Notes: generated by a model from the letters alone, not told the origin. A stretch of DNA of 64,000 nucleotides from an uncultured Bacteroides sp. (GCF_937912035.1 NZ_CALDPF010000062.1:8129-72128), one strand, 5' to 3'; counted from the stretch's first letter, positions 24,810-34,869 are shown. Program-made: numbers and translations.

Positions 24810-26141
24810 ATGAAAATCAATAAACAACGCACTACATTCTTTATCCTGGCAGTTGCCGTAATTATATTCATACTAATGAGTATATTCAACAACAACCACA
24901 CTGTTGATACTTCCGAATACGTTATAAACAAGCCTTGGGAAAAGGAAATACGTATAGCCAACAGTGACTATATGAAGCATTATCTGTATTCCATAACAGG
25001 ATTCTACAAAGAATTGCCGTGGGCTGTGCGTACTTCCTATTCAATCATACAGATTTCGAGTCTCGCCCTTATAATACTGCTTTATATCCTGTTCTGGGAT
25101 GTAAGGAGGAAAAAATCAATACAGAAAAACTATTCTGACATAAAAGAAAAATACTTTGAAAAACTTAAAGAAATATGTACGCAGGACAAGGAAATAAGTG
25201 AGAAAGAAATTAAAGATATTTTGGAATTGAATGATGATTCCAACTTCACCTATTCTGAAAAAATATTACTAATAGACCTTTTCCTGGAACTAAAAATGGA
25301 TATAGCAATCAGTCCTAACAGTATAAAGAACATTCAGAATTCCACAAAAGCATTCAATTTTCAGGAATTCATGGAAGAAAGACTTGTGAAAGGGAAAGAC
25401 TCGGAAAAGCTGAAAGTAATACAGGCTATCAGATTTCTACAGATAAATATTGCCGACAGCTATATAACAAGATTAATCAACCACAGGGACAAAGATCTGC
25501 AGAAAGCTGCCCGCCTTTATTATATCATAAGTAATGACGAAGATCCTTTCAGATACATGGAAAGAAAAGACGGGAACAACAATTTCCCGATATGGGACAT
25601 GATGGAGACACACCAGATATTCGATGACTGCAGGAAAGCCGACAAATCTCTTCCGTCGTTCATACCTGCGATGAAACAGATAAACAACGACTCGGCTGTA
25701 GAATTCTTTATAAAGGAAACAGCATATTGGGGTACGGACAAAGAAATGGACTATCTGAAAGAATATCTTGATTCTGAAAAGGAGTCTGTAGTGAGATCTG
25801 TTCTGGAAAGCATAACCCTAAGAAAGACAAAAGGAGAAGAAAGCAAGCTTAAAGACATTTATTATGAACAACCGGAAAACATCAAAAGACTTATTCTATA
25901 TACCCTGTCGGCAATATCGCCTGAGACATCAATAAGTTTCTTCAGGGAAGCGTTTTACAGTACATCATCACAACTCACAAAACGAATGGCTTTGCAGTGT
26001 TTATGGAAGGCAGGCAATGAAGGTAAAGCACAGCTGGAAGCGATGCAGGAAACAACAGACAGCAAAAACGAGATTCTGTTCCTACACGTAAAGGACAATA
26101 TCATAAACAGAGAAAAACTGAGTCTGCACAGTATAAACTAA
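24810..26141 (+). CDS. Membrane-anchored HEAT-repeat-like protein of polysaccharide operon
   Basis: A 443-residue protein with two hydrophobic segments (about residues 9-27, TFFILAVAVIIFILMSIF, and about 80-98, SSLALIILLYILFWDV) enclosing a periplasmic loop, then a cytosolic helical region. The latter shows repeated paired helices of HEAT type (KLKVIQAIRFLQINIADSYI; KESVVRSVLESITLRKTKGEE; RLILYTLSAISPETSISFF; LTKRMALQCLWKAGNEGKAQLEAM). No enzymatic motif is seen. It precedes the glycosyltransferase by 21 bases and probably acts as an assembly or co-polymerase factor. An in-frame ATG at 24732 would give a 26-residue longer form starting just after the promoter. Confidence 0.7.
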   Translation: MKINKQRTTFFILAVAVIIFILMSIFNNNHTVDTSEYVINKPWEKEIRIANSDYMKHYLYSITGFYKELPWAVRTSYSIIQISSLALIILLYILFWDVRRKKSIQKNYSDIKEKYFEKLKEICTQDKEISEKEIKDILELNDDSNFTYSEKILLIDLFLELKMDIAISPNSIKNIQNSTKAFNFQEFMEERLVKGKDSEKLKVIQAIRFLQINIADSYITRLINHRDKDLQKAARLYYIISNDEDPFRYMERKDGNNNFPIWDMMETHQIFDDCRKADKSLPSFIPAMKQINNDSAVEFFIKETAYWGTDKEMDYLKEYLDSEKESVVRSVLESITLRKTKGEESKLKDIYYEQPENIKRLILYTLSAISPETSISFFREAFYSTSSQLTKRMALQCLWKAGNEGKAQLEAMQETTDSKNEILFLHVKDNIINREKLSLHSIN

Positions 26142-26162
26142 TTTTAAAATGGAAAGAATAAT

Positions 26163-27590
26163 ATGAAAGAATTTATAATAAGCTTCTACGGACACACAAT
26201 ATTCATATATTCGTTAGGACTGATAATATCATACGTAATTTTAATGTGGCTGGCAGAAATATCAATACTCAGAAGCAAAAGGAACAATCTTGAATCGTAT
26301 GCAAAGGATCTGATAAAAAGAAGTCCATATACTCCGGGAGTATCAATTGTAGCTCCGGCATACAATGAGGAGCTGACCATAGTAGAGAATGTAAATTCGC
26401 TGCTGGCGCAGGACTATCCCTTGTTTGAGGTGATAATCGTGAACGACGGAAGTAAGGACGGGACACTGCAAAAACTGATAGACAACTTCGATCTGGTAGA
26501 GGTGCCATACGCATACGTCGCACAACTGAAAACCAAACCTTACAAAAGGATGTTCAAGTCCACAAGGCCGGAGTTCGCCAAACTGAAGGTAGTGGATAAA
26601 GAGAACGGAGGAACCAAGGCCGATGCTGTGAATGCCGGACTCAATGCGGCCTCCTTCCCGTATTTCATTAATACCGACGTTGACTGTATATTGGCCAAAG
26701 ATGCCATTTTCCAATGTATACTGCCATTGTTAAGCCAGGAAAACATTATAGCAGTGAGTGGCGCAATGGCACTGTCCAACGGATGCAAGGTAGAGAAAGG
26801 ACAGATAATAGAAGCCTACCCACCCCACCGTCTGATACCATTGTTTCAGACTTTGGAATATATGCGGTCGTTCCTTATCGGAAAGATGGGGTGGTCAACT
26901 ATCAATGCCATGCCAAATGTGTCCGGAGGATACGGACTTTTCAAAACAGACGTTGTAATATCAGCCGGAGGTTATAGCCCGGACTCGTTTGCCGAAGACA
27001 TGGATATGCTTATACGAATGGTGGCATACTGTTGCGAAGCCAAACTACCATATAAAGTAATACAGATACCATATACCTGTTGCTGGACTGAAGGACCGGG
27101 CAACCTGAAGGTATTGTCCAGACAACGTATCAGATGGGGACGCGGACTGATACAGACTTTTTATAACCACAGGAGAATAGTGGGCAACTGGAAATACAGC
27201 AGACTAGGTAAAATAACTTTACCTTACTTGTTTATTTTTGAATTTCTTGCACCTGTAATCGAATTCTTCGGTTTCTTTACATTCATTTTCCTGACCGTTA
27301 TCGGAGCGATAAACTGGGGATATGCCCTTATAATGTTTTTGGCAATATATACTTTCTGTGTATTGCTTTCTATTGTGGTCATATCATTCGACTATACTAT
27401 AGGAGGATCATACAAAACCGTAAAATCCTATTTATGGATCTTGATGGCTGCGCTTGCAGAGCCTTTCATCTATCACCCGATGGTGGTATTCTTCTCCATA
27501 AGAGGATACTGGAACTATCTGCTTGGCAAGAAAGCCGTATGGGGTGAAATGACAAGAAAGGGATTTGCCAAAAAAGAAACAACAAACTAA
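26163..27590 (+). CDS. Family 2 processive glycosyltransferase (PgaC/hyaluronan-synthase-like)
   Basis: A 475-residue inner-membrane polysaccharide synthase. After one transmembrane helix (about residues 12-33) comes a GT-A domain with VSIVAPAYNEE (60-70), VNDGSKDGT (93-101), GGTKADAVNAGL (149-160), the metal-binding TDVD (171-174), the base motif FAEDMDML (276-283) and the processivity motif QRIRW (321-325). Four C-terminal helices (about 353-450) would form the export channel. Motif set and topology match synthases of PNAG, cellulose or hyaluronan. The TPR-barrel protein encoded 11 bases downstream is the expected outer-membrane exit. The sugar is unknown; PNAG-like is one option. Confidence 0.88.
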   Translation: MKEFIISFYGHTIFIYSLGLIISYVILMWLAEISILRSKRNNLESYAKDLIKRSPYTPGVSIVAPAYNEELTIVENVNSLLAQDYPLFEVIIVNDGSKDGTLQKLIDNFDLVEVPYAYVAQLKTKPYKRMFKSTRPEFAKLKVVDKENGGTKADAVNAGLNAASFPYFINTDVDCILAKDAIFQCILPLLSQENIIAVSGAMALSNGCKVEKGQIIEAYPPHRLIPLFQTLEYMRSFLIGKMGWSTINAMPNVSGGYGLFKTDVVISAGGYSPDSFAEDMDMLIRMVAYCCEAKLPYKVIQIPYTCCWTEGPGNLKVLSRQRIRWGRGLIQTFYNHRRIVGNWKYSRLGKITLPYLFIFEFLAPVIEFFGFFTFIFLTVIGAINWGYALIMFLAIYTFCVLLSIVVISFDYTIGGSYKTVKSYLWILMAALAEPFIYHPMVVFFSIRGYWNYLLGKKAVWGEMTRKGFAKKETTN

Positions 27591-27601
27591 ATCACAACCT
27601 T

Positions 27602-30448
27602 ATGAAACTTAATATCAGAATAATAGTCGCTACAATAATTCTATCCATATCTCCGGCAGCCTATAACCACACTTATGCCTACGGCTACAACAAGACTGCA
27701 GAAGAATACGACAAGATGATAAAATCACTTTACCAGAAAAACAATATGGACAGTGTAAAGATAATTCTCGACGAGGCGTTAAAGCTATATCCGAACGACA
27801 CCGATCTGAACAGATGGGCAGGAACATATTTTCTGCAGAAAAAGGAAACGGACAACGCCAGGTATTTCCTGATAAAGGCCATACAACAGGACTACGACAA
27901 CTATCTGGCAAAACAGCAGATGGTTGCACTGGAGGAGGAAGCAGGAAACATTTCAAGCGCAATATGCTATGTAAACGAAATGCTTGAGCAATATCCGTAC
28001 GACCAGACTTTATGGAAAAAGAAGATAGGACTATACAGAAAACAAGGCAATGATACGGAAGCCGACAGGTTGCTGAACCGCCTGTATACAATATTTCCCA
28101 ACGACAGTACGGTAAGAAATGATTACACTAACAGACTTGAAGAGATTTATATCGATAAAAGGAAGGAAGGCAAGAAGGATGAAGCTGTGGCTGCACTGAA
28201 GAAACTCATTGGCCATAAGAACAAAGAGAAGACATATTATCTGGATCTTGCCAATCTTCTCCTGCAACAAGGTCACTCGGAAGAAGCGGTAGCCACGCTG
28301 TCACAGGGGCTTGAGTATTTCCCAGGCGACAATGAACTGCTAAGAAAAAAAGCCGAAATAATGGCAGAACGAGGATATAGCAGAGATGCTGTGGGATTAC
28401 TGCAGAAAAGCAGTTCAAGAGAACTGTTACCGGTTGCGGACGATCTGATGATCGAGGCCGCCAGAAGCGAGAACTGGAAAGACCCATATACACTGTATGG
28501 CAGGATATACGAATCGAAAAAATCGAAAGAGGCTCTTGACTATCTCACCAATATATCTATTTCAAGAGGATATAACGACGATGCCCTCTACTATCTGTCG
28601 GAAAACAGAAAAAGATACGGGAACAGTCCTGAAATACTGTATAAGGAATACATTATTCTGAAAAGAACAGGCAACAGAAAAGCCGCAATAGGAAAACTTG
28701 AAGGATATGTCCGCATGAATCCTGATGACAGTGAGATGAAAAACGAACTTTCACTGATGAAGACAGAGATCGCAGACGAGTATATGCACAACGATATGTT
28801 TGATGAGGCTATTCCTAATCTGGAATCGGCATTGGATTATTCCGAAGACAAGGAAATCTCATCATCAATAATAAACAAGCTGTTGTATTGCTATCTGGAA
28901 AGCAACAAGAATGCAAAGGCTATAGAGCTCATTGATTCTTTCAGAAATTCAGAGAACAACAGTTTGATCTATGCAGCACAGAAGGCAGAGGCTCTTTACG
29001 GAATGGGCAAATCGGACATGGCAATATCCGAACTGGAAAGAACCGGAAACAGTAATACGGAAACATACGATAATATTTCATTGGACTATGTGAAAAGACT
29101 CACCGAAGCCGGAGCAGAGAAGAAGGCATATACTGTCAGCAAAAACTGGACAGAAAAAGTCTCGTCATCACAAAACGGACTGATGTGTGCTGTAAGTACT
29201 TCGGAAGCATTGGAAATGTATGACGAAACGGACAGGTTTATAGCCAAGGGAAGAGAACTTTTCCCCGACGAACAGTTTTTCGTACAGAAAGAGGCAGCCT
29301 CATTATATCGCAAAAAAGACTATCAGGGAGGAATGAACCTTCTTGAAAGCTGGGTTGACTCCCTGTCCGGCAACAAGGAACTGGCATCGGCATACTCGGC
29401 AAACGCAGAAATGAGGGCGGAGGAATATCTGAAGATGAAAGACGCTGATACAGCATTATCCATTATAGAACGTGCAAAAAATATTGACAGTAACAATCAG
29501 GAATTGCTTCTGCTTGAAGGCAAAGCATACGAAATGAAAGGTGACTACAAATCAGCATATACTGCATATTCCAAATATAAACCGGAAACTTTATGGATTA
29601 AGGAATACAAGAGGAAACTTTACGGAGTACAGAACCGAGGATACAGAAACACTATTTCTGCCGATGTCCTGTCCGGATGGTACTCTGACGGGAACAGACC
29701 TAATACTATAATATCTGCCGCTTATTCACGTAAAATGAAAAGAGACTACATAACATCAACCGTCAACATAAGTTGCAGAAACTACGATAAAGTATCTTCA
29801 GAAACAATTACGGAATCGGGAAACACTGGTGCACAACTAAGAATAGACTGGGGACATACTTTCAACGAAAGATGGGCAACAGTTCTGGGAATGGCGGCAT
29901 CAAGCAGCATATTCCCTACATGGCTTGGTCAGGCCGGTGCCTTCTATACGTTCCCGAAAGATTTTGAGTTGGGACTAACTGTAGGCTACAGAAAGAACTA
30001 TACCCCGGCAAATATAGTGTTGAGCAACAAATCCGGCAACATGTATAACCTGAGACTATCCGGTAATGTCTATCGCGATTTATGGAGAGTAAACACAAAT
30101 CTTGATGCTTTCATGCTAAACAAAAGCATGTACTTCAACCTGAATTCCCAATTTAAATACTACCCTACCTACGACAGAAATACGCACATTCTGGTATCGG
30201 CAGGGATAGGTACGGCACCTGAAATTGACTTCGTTGACAAGCTAATGCCAGGCAGCTTCGAAAATCTTAATGCCTCATTGGGTATTGGTGGAGTTTACAT
30301 GGTTAGCCAGAACATTTCTTTGGGGCTTACCGCATCTTTCCACTACTTCTACAATCAGTCTGAAAACAACAGTGAAACCTCAGACATTGCCGTTACCAAC
30401 TATAAAAACCTATACGACATTTATGCACATATCATATTCAGTTTCTAA
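27602..30448 (+). CDS. TPR protein with C-terminal YaiO-type outer-membrane barrel
   Basis: A 948-residue envelope protein with a signal peptide (about residues 1-25), a long solenoid of about 15 TPR-like helix pairs (residues about 30-670; for example DNARYFLIKAIQQDYDNYLA, AVATLSQGLEYFPGDNELL, AIPNLESALDYSEDKE), and a C-terminal beta-barrel (about 680-948) starting near GYRNTISADVLSGWYSDGNR with YaiO-like strands and ending DIYAHIIFSF. The same plan, periplasmic TPR scaffold plus outer-membrane pore, is used by PgaA, BcsC and AlgK/E for exporting polymers. The gene overlaps the next by 26 bases. Confidence 0.82.
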   Translation: MKLNIRIIVATIILSISPAAYNHTYAYGYNKTAEEYDKMIKSLYQKNNMDSVKIILDEALKLYPNDTDLNRWAGTYFLQKKETDNARYFLIKAIQQDYDNYLAKQQMVALEEEAGNISSAICYVNEMLEQYPYDQTLWKKKIGLYRKQGNDTEADRLLNRLYTIFPNDSTVRNDYTNRLEEIYIDKRKEGKKDEAVAALKKLIGHKNKEKTYYLDLANLLLQQGHSEEAVATLSQGLEYFPGDNELLRKKAEIMAERGYSRDAVGLLQKSSSRELLPVADDLMIEAARSENWKDPYTLYGRIYESKKSKEALDYLTNISISRGYNDDALYYLSENRKRYGNSPEILYKEYIILKRTGNRKAAIGKLEGYVRMNPDDSEMKNELSLMKTEIADEYMHNDMFDEAIPNLESALDYSEDKEISSSIINKLLYCYLESNKNAKAIELIDSFRNSENNSLIYAAQKAEALYGMGKSDMAISELERTGNSNTETYDNISLDYVKRLTEAGAEKKAYTVSKNWTEKVSSSQNGLMCAVSTSEALEMYDETDRFIAKGRELFPDEQFFVQKEAASLYRKKDYQGGMNLLESWVDSLSGNKELASAYSANAEMRAEEYLKMKDADTALSIIERAKNIDSNNQELLLLEGKAYEMKGDYKSAYTAYSKYKPETLWIKEYKRKLYGVQNRGYRNTISADVLSGWYSDGNRPNTIISAAYSRKMKRDYITSTVNISCRNYDKVSSETITESGNTGAQLRIDWGHTFNERWATVLGMAASSSIFPTWLGQAGAFYTFPKDFELGLTVGYRKNYTPANIVLSNKSGNMYNLRLSGNVYRDLWRVNTNLDAFMLNKSMYFNLNSQFKYYPTYDRNTHILVSAGIGTAPEIDFVDKLMPGSFENLNASLGIGGVYMVSQNISLGLTASFHYFYNQSENNSETSDIAVTNYKNLYDIYAHIIFSF

Positions 30449-32528
30449 ATATCTGGCTTTCATTATTCTGCTTCTGTCGGCAGTCAGCATTTCATGTAAG
30501 GCCAAGACCGAAATCGCAATTTCAGGCTTGGACGGATACTCCATAATGCCTAAAGACGACAACAGCCGTATGGACAATAAATGGGCAGAATACATGCTTC
30601 TTCAATCAGGAAACAGAATAAAGGACAAATCTATAATCGGAAACAGGAAAACGAATAAGAAAGGAGTCCTGAACATTTATATTCATATAGACAGTCACGC
30701 AAAATATGACTATTCTATAAATACTGCAGACAACGAACTGACACTAACTGCATCGTCGGAGAAAATCATGCTATGGCTTGTATACCAGTGTATAGCCAAA
30801 ATAGCTGAATACGACAACAGATGGAGCACAATGGATCTTGATCCTGCAATAATAGACCTTACAAATACAAACAGGGAATTCGATTTTGCATACAGAAGTA
30901 TATATTCGTCTGCCATGTCGGATACGGAAAGGATAGCATTAAGCGGAGATATGCATGTTGACTATGACTGGGGATTATGGGGACACAATCTGAAAAAGGT
31001 ATTCAATGATAAAGAAATACCGGCGGATGCGTTGGCTACGGTAAACGGAAAAAAGACAGCCACCCAGTTCTGTTTCTCTTCCGAATCACTTATGAAAGCT
31101 GTCTCGAAATACATAACAGATTCTTACGGCAACGGAAATGACGGAAACACAGGATGGTTCTCCATAATACCTAATGACAACATGGAAGTATGCACCTGCG
31201 AAAAATGCAGGAAAGCAGGAAACACAGACAAGTCTGCCACTCCGGCTGTGACTTCACTCATAATGAAACTGGCAAAAATGTTTCCCTATCATCATTTTTA
31301 CACTTCTGCGTATAACACCACTTCAGAAGCTCCGCAGGATAAGCTTCCGGAAAATGCCGGAGTGATAATAAGCGCGATAGACTTACCGCTGAACATGAAC
31401 AGCCTCAACTCTGCGGAATATTCAAGATGGAAAGCAAATCTCGGCAAATGGCAGGCCGTGACAGACAAGATAATAATCTGGGACTATATGAGGAATTTCG
31501 ATGACTACTTAACTCCCTACCCTTGCCTCATGAGCATACAGCACAGGCTGAAATGGTTTAAAAGCCTTGGTATATACGGTATATTCTACAACGGCAGCGG
31601 TGACGACTACTCCACTTTCGACGACTTGCATACCTATATCATATCATCCCTGCTGAAAAATACGGATATTGACGTAATGGCTATGAGCAAAAAATATCTT
31701 GACAATTTCTATCCACAAAGCGGCAAAGTGATATATGACTATTATTCAAGGCTTGAATCAGAAGTAAAAGATAATAATATCACACTGGAATGGTATTCGG
31801 GAATAGACAAGGCTCTTGACACTTATCTAAACCCGAATGACTTCAGAATTTTCTATACGGAGCTTGACCGTACATCGAAAAAAGCTACTGACGAGGAAAG
31901 GAAAAAACTTAATATGTTGCTTACTGCCCTTAACTATACTCAACTTGAAATAATCAGAAGCGGATATTACAAGGATGAAACAAAGGACAAGGAGAAAACA
32001 AATGAATATATCGAACTTCTGAAGGGATATAAGTATTTCAAGAACATGATTAAATACAGAGAAGCGTATGGAAACATCTCAGAATATATTGAAGCATGGG
32101 AGAAAAACACTTATTACAGGAAAAAAGAAGGCAACAGAATATCTATAAAAGAGAATGAATATAGAAAGAAACTTACGGACGGATATTACGGGTCGGCTTC
32201 GGACTATCACACACACTGGATTATCTTAAAAAAGGACATAAACGAAATCAACGTAACTTTCGAAGGTTCAAATAAACAAATAAGCCTTGAACTGTTATTC
32301 CTTAATGCTCCAAAATGGAAAATCAGCCCTCCGTCTAAAATTGAAGTGCTTCAGAACAATGCCTTAAAAGGTACGTGGACTTTAAACAACAAAGCCATAA
32401 ACGATTTTTCAACAATAAAGGCGGACATAGACCTATCAGACATTGAAGCCGGTAAAGAGTTCAGAATACTCATTTACAAAGGCCACAAACCTCAAATGGC
32501 TATAGATGAAATTGATGTATTATATTAA
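30423..32528 (+). CDS. DUF4838-family lipoprotein, putative glycan-active
   Basis: A 701-residue lipoprotein (lipobox SISC, Cys25). It has DUF4838 signatures: DWGLWGHNL (about residues 182-190), FSIIPNDNMEVCTCEKCRKAG (about 245-265 in two parts; a CxCxxC element), IIIWDYMRNFDDY and KSLGIYGIFYNGSGDDY. DUF4838 resembles the catalytic barrel of alpha-glucuronidase-like glycosidases, so a hydrolase or modifying role on the exported glycan is plausible, like PgaB in PNAG systems. The C-terminal part (about 590-701) is beta-rich and may bind carbohydrate. I chose the ATG at 30423 because it gives a good signal peptide; longer frames lack one. It overlaps the TPR gene. Confidence 0.75.
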   Translation: MHISYSVSKYLAFIILLLSAVSISCKAKTEIAISGLDGYSIMPKDDNSRMDNKWAEYMLLQSGNRIKDKSIIGNRKTNKKGVLNIYIHIDSHAKYDYSINTADNELTLTASSEKIMLWLVYQCIAKIAEYDNRWSTMDLDPAIIDLTNTNREFDFAYRSIYSSAMSDTERIALSGDMHVDYDWGLWGHNLKKVFNDKEIPADALATVNGKKTATQFCFSSESLMKAVSKYITDSYGNGNDGNTGWFSIIPNDNMEVCTCEKCRKAGNTDKSATPAVTSLIMKLAKMFPYHHFYTSAYNTTSEAPQDKLPENAGVIISAIDLPLNMNSLNSAEYSRWKANLGKWQAVTDKIIIWDYMRNFDDYLTPYPCLMSIQHRLKWFKSLGIYGIFYNGSGDDYSTFDDLHTYIISSLLKNTDIDVMAMSKKYLDNFYPQSGKVIYDYYSRLESEVKDNNITLEWYSGIDKALDTYLNPNDFRIFYTELDRTSKKATDEERKKLNMLLTALNYTQLEIIRSGYYKDETKDKEKTNEYIELLKGYKYFKNMIKYREAYGNISEYIEAWEKNTYYRKKEGNRISIKENEYRKKLTDGYYGSASDYHTHWIILKKDINEINVTFEGSNKQISLELLFLNAPKWKISPPSKIEVLQNNALKGTWTLNNKAINDFSTIKADIDLSDIEAGKEFRILIYKGHKPQMAIDEIDVLY

Positions 32529-32543
32529 TCAATCAGTAAAAAT

Positions 32544-33050
32544 ATGAAAACCATTAACATAATCATTATTGTATTCCTATCAGTAATATACGGATGCAGC
32601 ACTGAACTGAAACCTACCAGCGTCAGAATCAATGACACAGTGAGACATTATTATCCTATAATGACAGGCGAAATACTGACATTAAGTTACGAAATTGAAA
32701 ACACAGGAAAAGAGCCTCTGGTAATAAGCGAAATACAGACCACATGCGGATGCATCGCTACTGACGAGAAGAGAAGAGTTATTCCTGAAGGTCAAAAGGC
32801 TGTTATAAACTTCGAGTATGACAGTTCGAAAAACATCGGATATGTAGAACATGAAATTCTGCTATATGGCAATTTTGAGAATTCAAGCATTTGCAAACTT
32901 TATTTTGATGTGAATGTTGTACCGGGCAGCGATTATACTGAAGATTATGAAGTACTGTATAAAGAAAGAGAAAAGAAAAATATATTCAAGAAGAACACAT
33001 CATCAGGCAAGAAAAACTATTACGTTGACTCCGTTACAAAGGACAGATAA
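32544..33050 (+). CDS. DUF1573 lipoprotein
   Basis: A 168-residue lipoprotein (signal ending IYGCSTEL, Cys at about residue 18) with one Ig-like DUF1573 domain: the diagnostic ENTGKEPLVISEIQTTCGCIATD (about 52-74 in pieces) with the TCGC motif, then VIPEGQKAVINFEYDSS. A basic tail (REKKNIFKKNTSSGKKN) follows. DUF1573 domains are abundant in Bacteroidota envelopes; function is unknown. It is the last gene of the polysaccharide operon, 15 bases after the DUF4838 gene. A second DUF1573 protein lies at 49.7 kb. Confidence 0.82.
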   Translation: MKTINIIIIVFLSVIYGCSTELKPTSVRINDTVRHYYPIMTGEILTLSYEIENTGKEPLVISEIQTTCGCIATDEKRRVIPEGQKAVINFEYDSSKNIGYVEHEILLYGNFENSSICKLYFDVNVVPGSDYTEDYEVLYKEREKKNIFKKNTSSGKKNYYVDSVTKDR

Positions 33051-33139
33051 AAGTTAAATGCTTATAAATATTACATATTTAGAAAATAAAACCGTATATT
33101 GTGGAATAGTAGTTTTTTAACTTTAAATTTAATTAAGTC

Positions 33140-33823
33140 ATGAGAAAGTACATTGCAGAACTATTAGGCACTATGGTCCTTGTATTGCTTGGATGTGGTA
33201 GTGCAGTATTCGCCGGCGGTACAGCCGACATCGTAGGTGCAGGAACAGGAACTATCGGAGTTGCATTAGCTTTCGGCTTATCAGTAGTAGCTATGGCATA
33301 TTGTATTGGAAACATTTCCGGATGCCACATAAACCCTGCCATCACTTTCGGAGCATGGATAAGTGGCAGGATTGATACAAAAGACGCCTTTATGTATATA
33401 GTGTTCCAGATTATCGGAGCCATCATAGGAGCAATGATACTGTCGATACTGGTTGGAACCGGCGGACACGCAGGACCTACAATGACAGGAGCCAACACTT
33501 TCGACAACGGAGAAACAGCACAGGCATTCATCGCCGAAGCGGTATTCACTTTCATATTCGTCCTAGTGGTATTGGGCGCTACTGACGAGAAAAAAGGTGC
33601 CGGGAACATGGCAGGACTTGCAATCGGACTCACACTGGCATTGATACACATTGTATGTATTCCTATTACAGGAACATCTGTCAATCCGGCAAGAAGTATA
33701 GGTCCGGCAATTATGGAAGGCGGACAGGCACTTAGCCAGCTCTGGCTGTTTATAGTAGCACCGTTGGTTGGTGCGGCATTCAGCTCACTGGTTTGGAAAT
33801 TCATAGGCGGAGGCAAACGTTAA
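33140..33823 (+). CDS. aqpZ: Aquaporin (MIP family, AqpZ-like)
   Basis: A 227-residue six-helix channel with two re-entrant NPA loops: GCHINPAITFG (about residues 61-71) and GTSVNPARSIGPA (about 178-190). The selectivity filter predicted from FGLSVVAMAY (Phe), HIVCIPITGTSVNPARS (His and Arg) fits a water channel more than a glycerol facilitator. No glycerol kinase lies nearby. A strong terminator follows. The antisense strand holds an equally long open frame that is only a composition effect. Confidence 0.92.
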   Translation: MRKYIAELLGTMVLVLLGCGSAVFAGGTADIVGAGTGTIGVALAFGLSVVAMAYCIGNISGCHINPAITFGAWISGRIDTKDAFMYIVFQIIGAIIGAMILSILVGTGGHAGPTMTGANTFDNGETAQAFIAEAVFTFIFVLVVLGATDEKKGAGNMAGLAIGLTLALIHIVCIPITGTSVNPARSIGPAIMEGGQALSQLWLFIVAPLVGAAFSSLVWKFIGGGKR

Positions 33824-33850
33824 AAAGTCCCGTCATTTAATATCAAGTCC

Positions 33851-33895
33851 CCCCTGTATTGCAACAAAAGTATCGTTACAATACAGGGGTTTTTG
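33851..33895 (+). terminator. Rho-independent terminator after aquaporin
   Basis: Perfect 11-bp stem CCCCTGTATTG (33851-33861) with CAATACAGGGG (33879-33889), followed by TTTTT. Confidence 0.88.
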
Positions 33896-33955
33896 CTTTC
33901 TCAAATACATTTACAATAAAATAAAAGGGCAGAAATAAAGAAAAATGGGTCTTTT

Positions 33956-33987
33956 TTTGGGATTTATTATATAATAAAGTAATTTTG
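33956..33987 (+). promoter_or_regulatory. Promoter of the AraC regulator
   Basis: TTTG (33956-33959), exactly 20 bases, TAATTTTG (33980-33987), 25 bases before the ATG. Confidence 0.65.
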
Positions 33988-34012
33988 CTCTATATAGAAA
34001 CGAGCATAAAAT

Positions 34013-34864
34013 ATGACACATTTAGAAAAACTGGATTATATACCTCAAAACATAGACCTGATGGCAGGAATGGATATTACGGGAAATATCAAACATCTGT
34101 TCAAGGCTCCATCAAAGGTTCCGGGATATATGTTTCTGTTATGTTTCCAGGGAACATGTTCAATAACAGTACATCTCACACAATATACAATGAAAAAAGG
34201 GACATTGCTTATTTTGCTGCCGGACCTTTATTTTCAGATATTGGAGCAGAGCGATGACTGTAAATTCATTTTTACCGGATTTGCTACCGAACTTGTAAGG
34301 AGTTCGTCATTATTCTCAAAATCGATAGAATACACTCCTTTTATATTCGAAAAGCCTGTTTTGCAACTTGACAAAAAGGCGTTTGACCTTATGTATAGTT
34401 ACTTAAGGATAATTATCAAAGCAAAAAACATTTCGAACAACATTGTAACACAGGAGCAGGCAGCACTGACTTTCACCCAGCTGATTCTGGGACTTGGAAA
34501 CCTTATAAAGAACGGAAAGAGTGTAAACCAGCAATATAACAGAAACCAGGAAATAGTGAAAGAACTTGTCAGAACTGTGGTAATGAACTATCATACGGAA
34601 AGAAACGTAAGTTTTTATGCTGACAAGATGCATCTGTCGCCTCAACACCTTAGCACTACAATAAAGAAGATTACGGGAAAGACCCTGACAGACATCATAT
34701 CTTCATTCATTATAAATGATGCGAAAGCAAAACTGAAATCAACAGAAATGACGATTCAGGAAATAGCCTACTCGCTGAACTTCCCTGACATCTCGTTCTT
34801 CGGGAAATATTTCAAAAGATATACAGGCATGTCGCCTAAGCAATACAGAAACACTGAATTATAA
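34013..34864 (+). CDS. AraC-family transcriptional regulator
   Basis: A 283-residue regulator. The N-terminal about 170 residues form a cupin-like sensor (FLLCFQGTCSITVHLTQYTMKKG), and the C-terminal part has the two AraC helix-turn-helix motifs: VSFYADKMHLSPQHLSTTIKKITG (about residues 199-222) and TIQEIAYSLNFPDISFFGKYFKRYTGMSPKQYR (about 246-278). The effector is unknown. It stands alone between two terminators and does not clearly belong to either neighbour. Confidence 0.9.
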   Translation: MTHLEKLDYIPQNIDLMAGMDITGNIKHLFKAPSKVPGYMFLLCFQGTCSITVHLTQYTMKKGTLLILLPDLYFQILEQSDDCKFIFTGFATELVRSSSLFSKSIEYTPFIFEKPVLQLDKKAFDLMYSYLRIIIKAKNISNNIVTQEQAALTFTQLILGLGNLIKNGKSVNQQYNRNQEIVKELVRTVVMNYHTERNVSFYADKMHLSPQHLSTTIKKITGKTLTDIISSFIINDAKAKLKSTEMTIQEIAYSLNFPDISFFGKYFKRYTGMSPKQYRNTEL

Positions 34865-34869
34865 AAAAA

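Noticed and set aside
33133..33816. 227-codon open frame opposite the aquaporin gene
   Set aside because: Mirror of a real, well-conserved gene; its protein has no motif and is rich in Ala/Pro/Ile as expected for an antisense frame.
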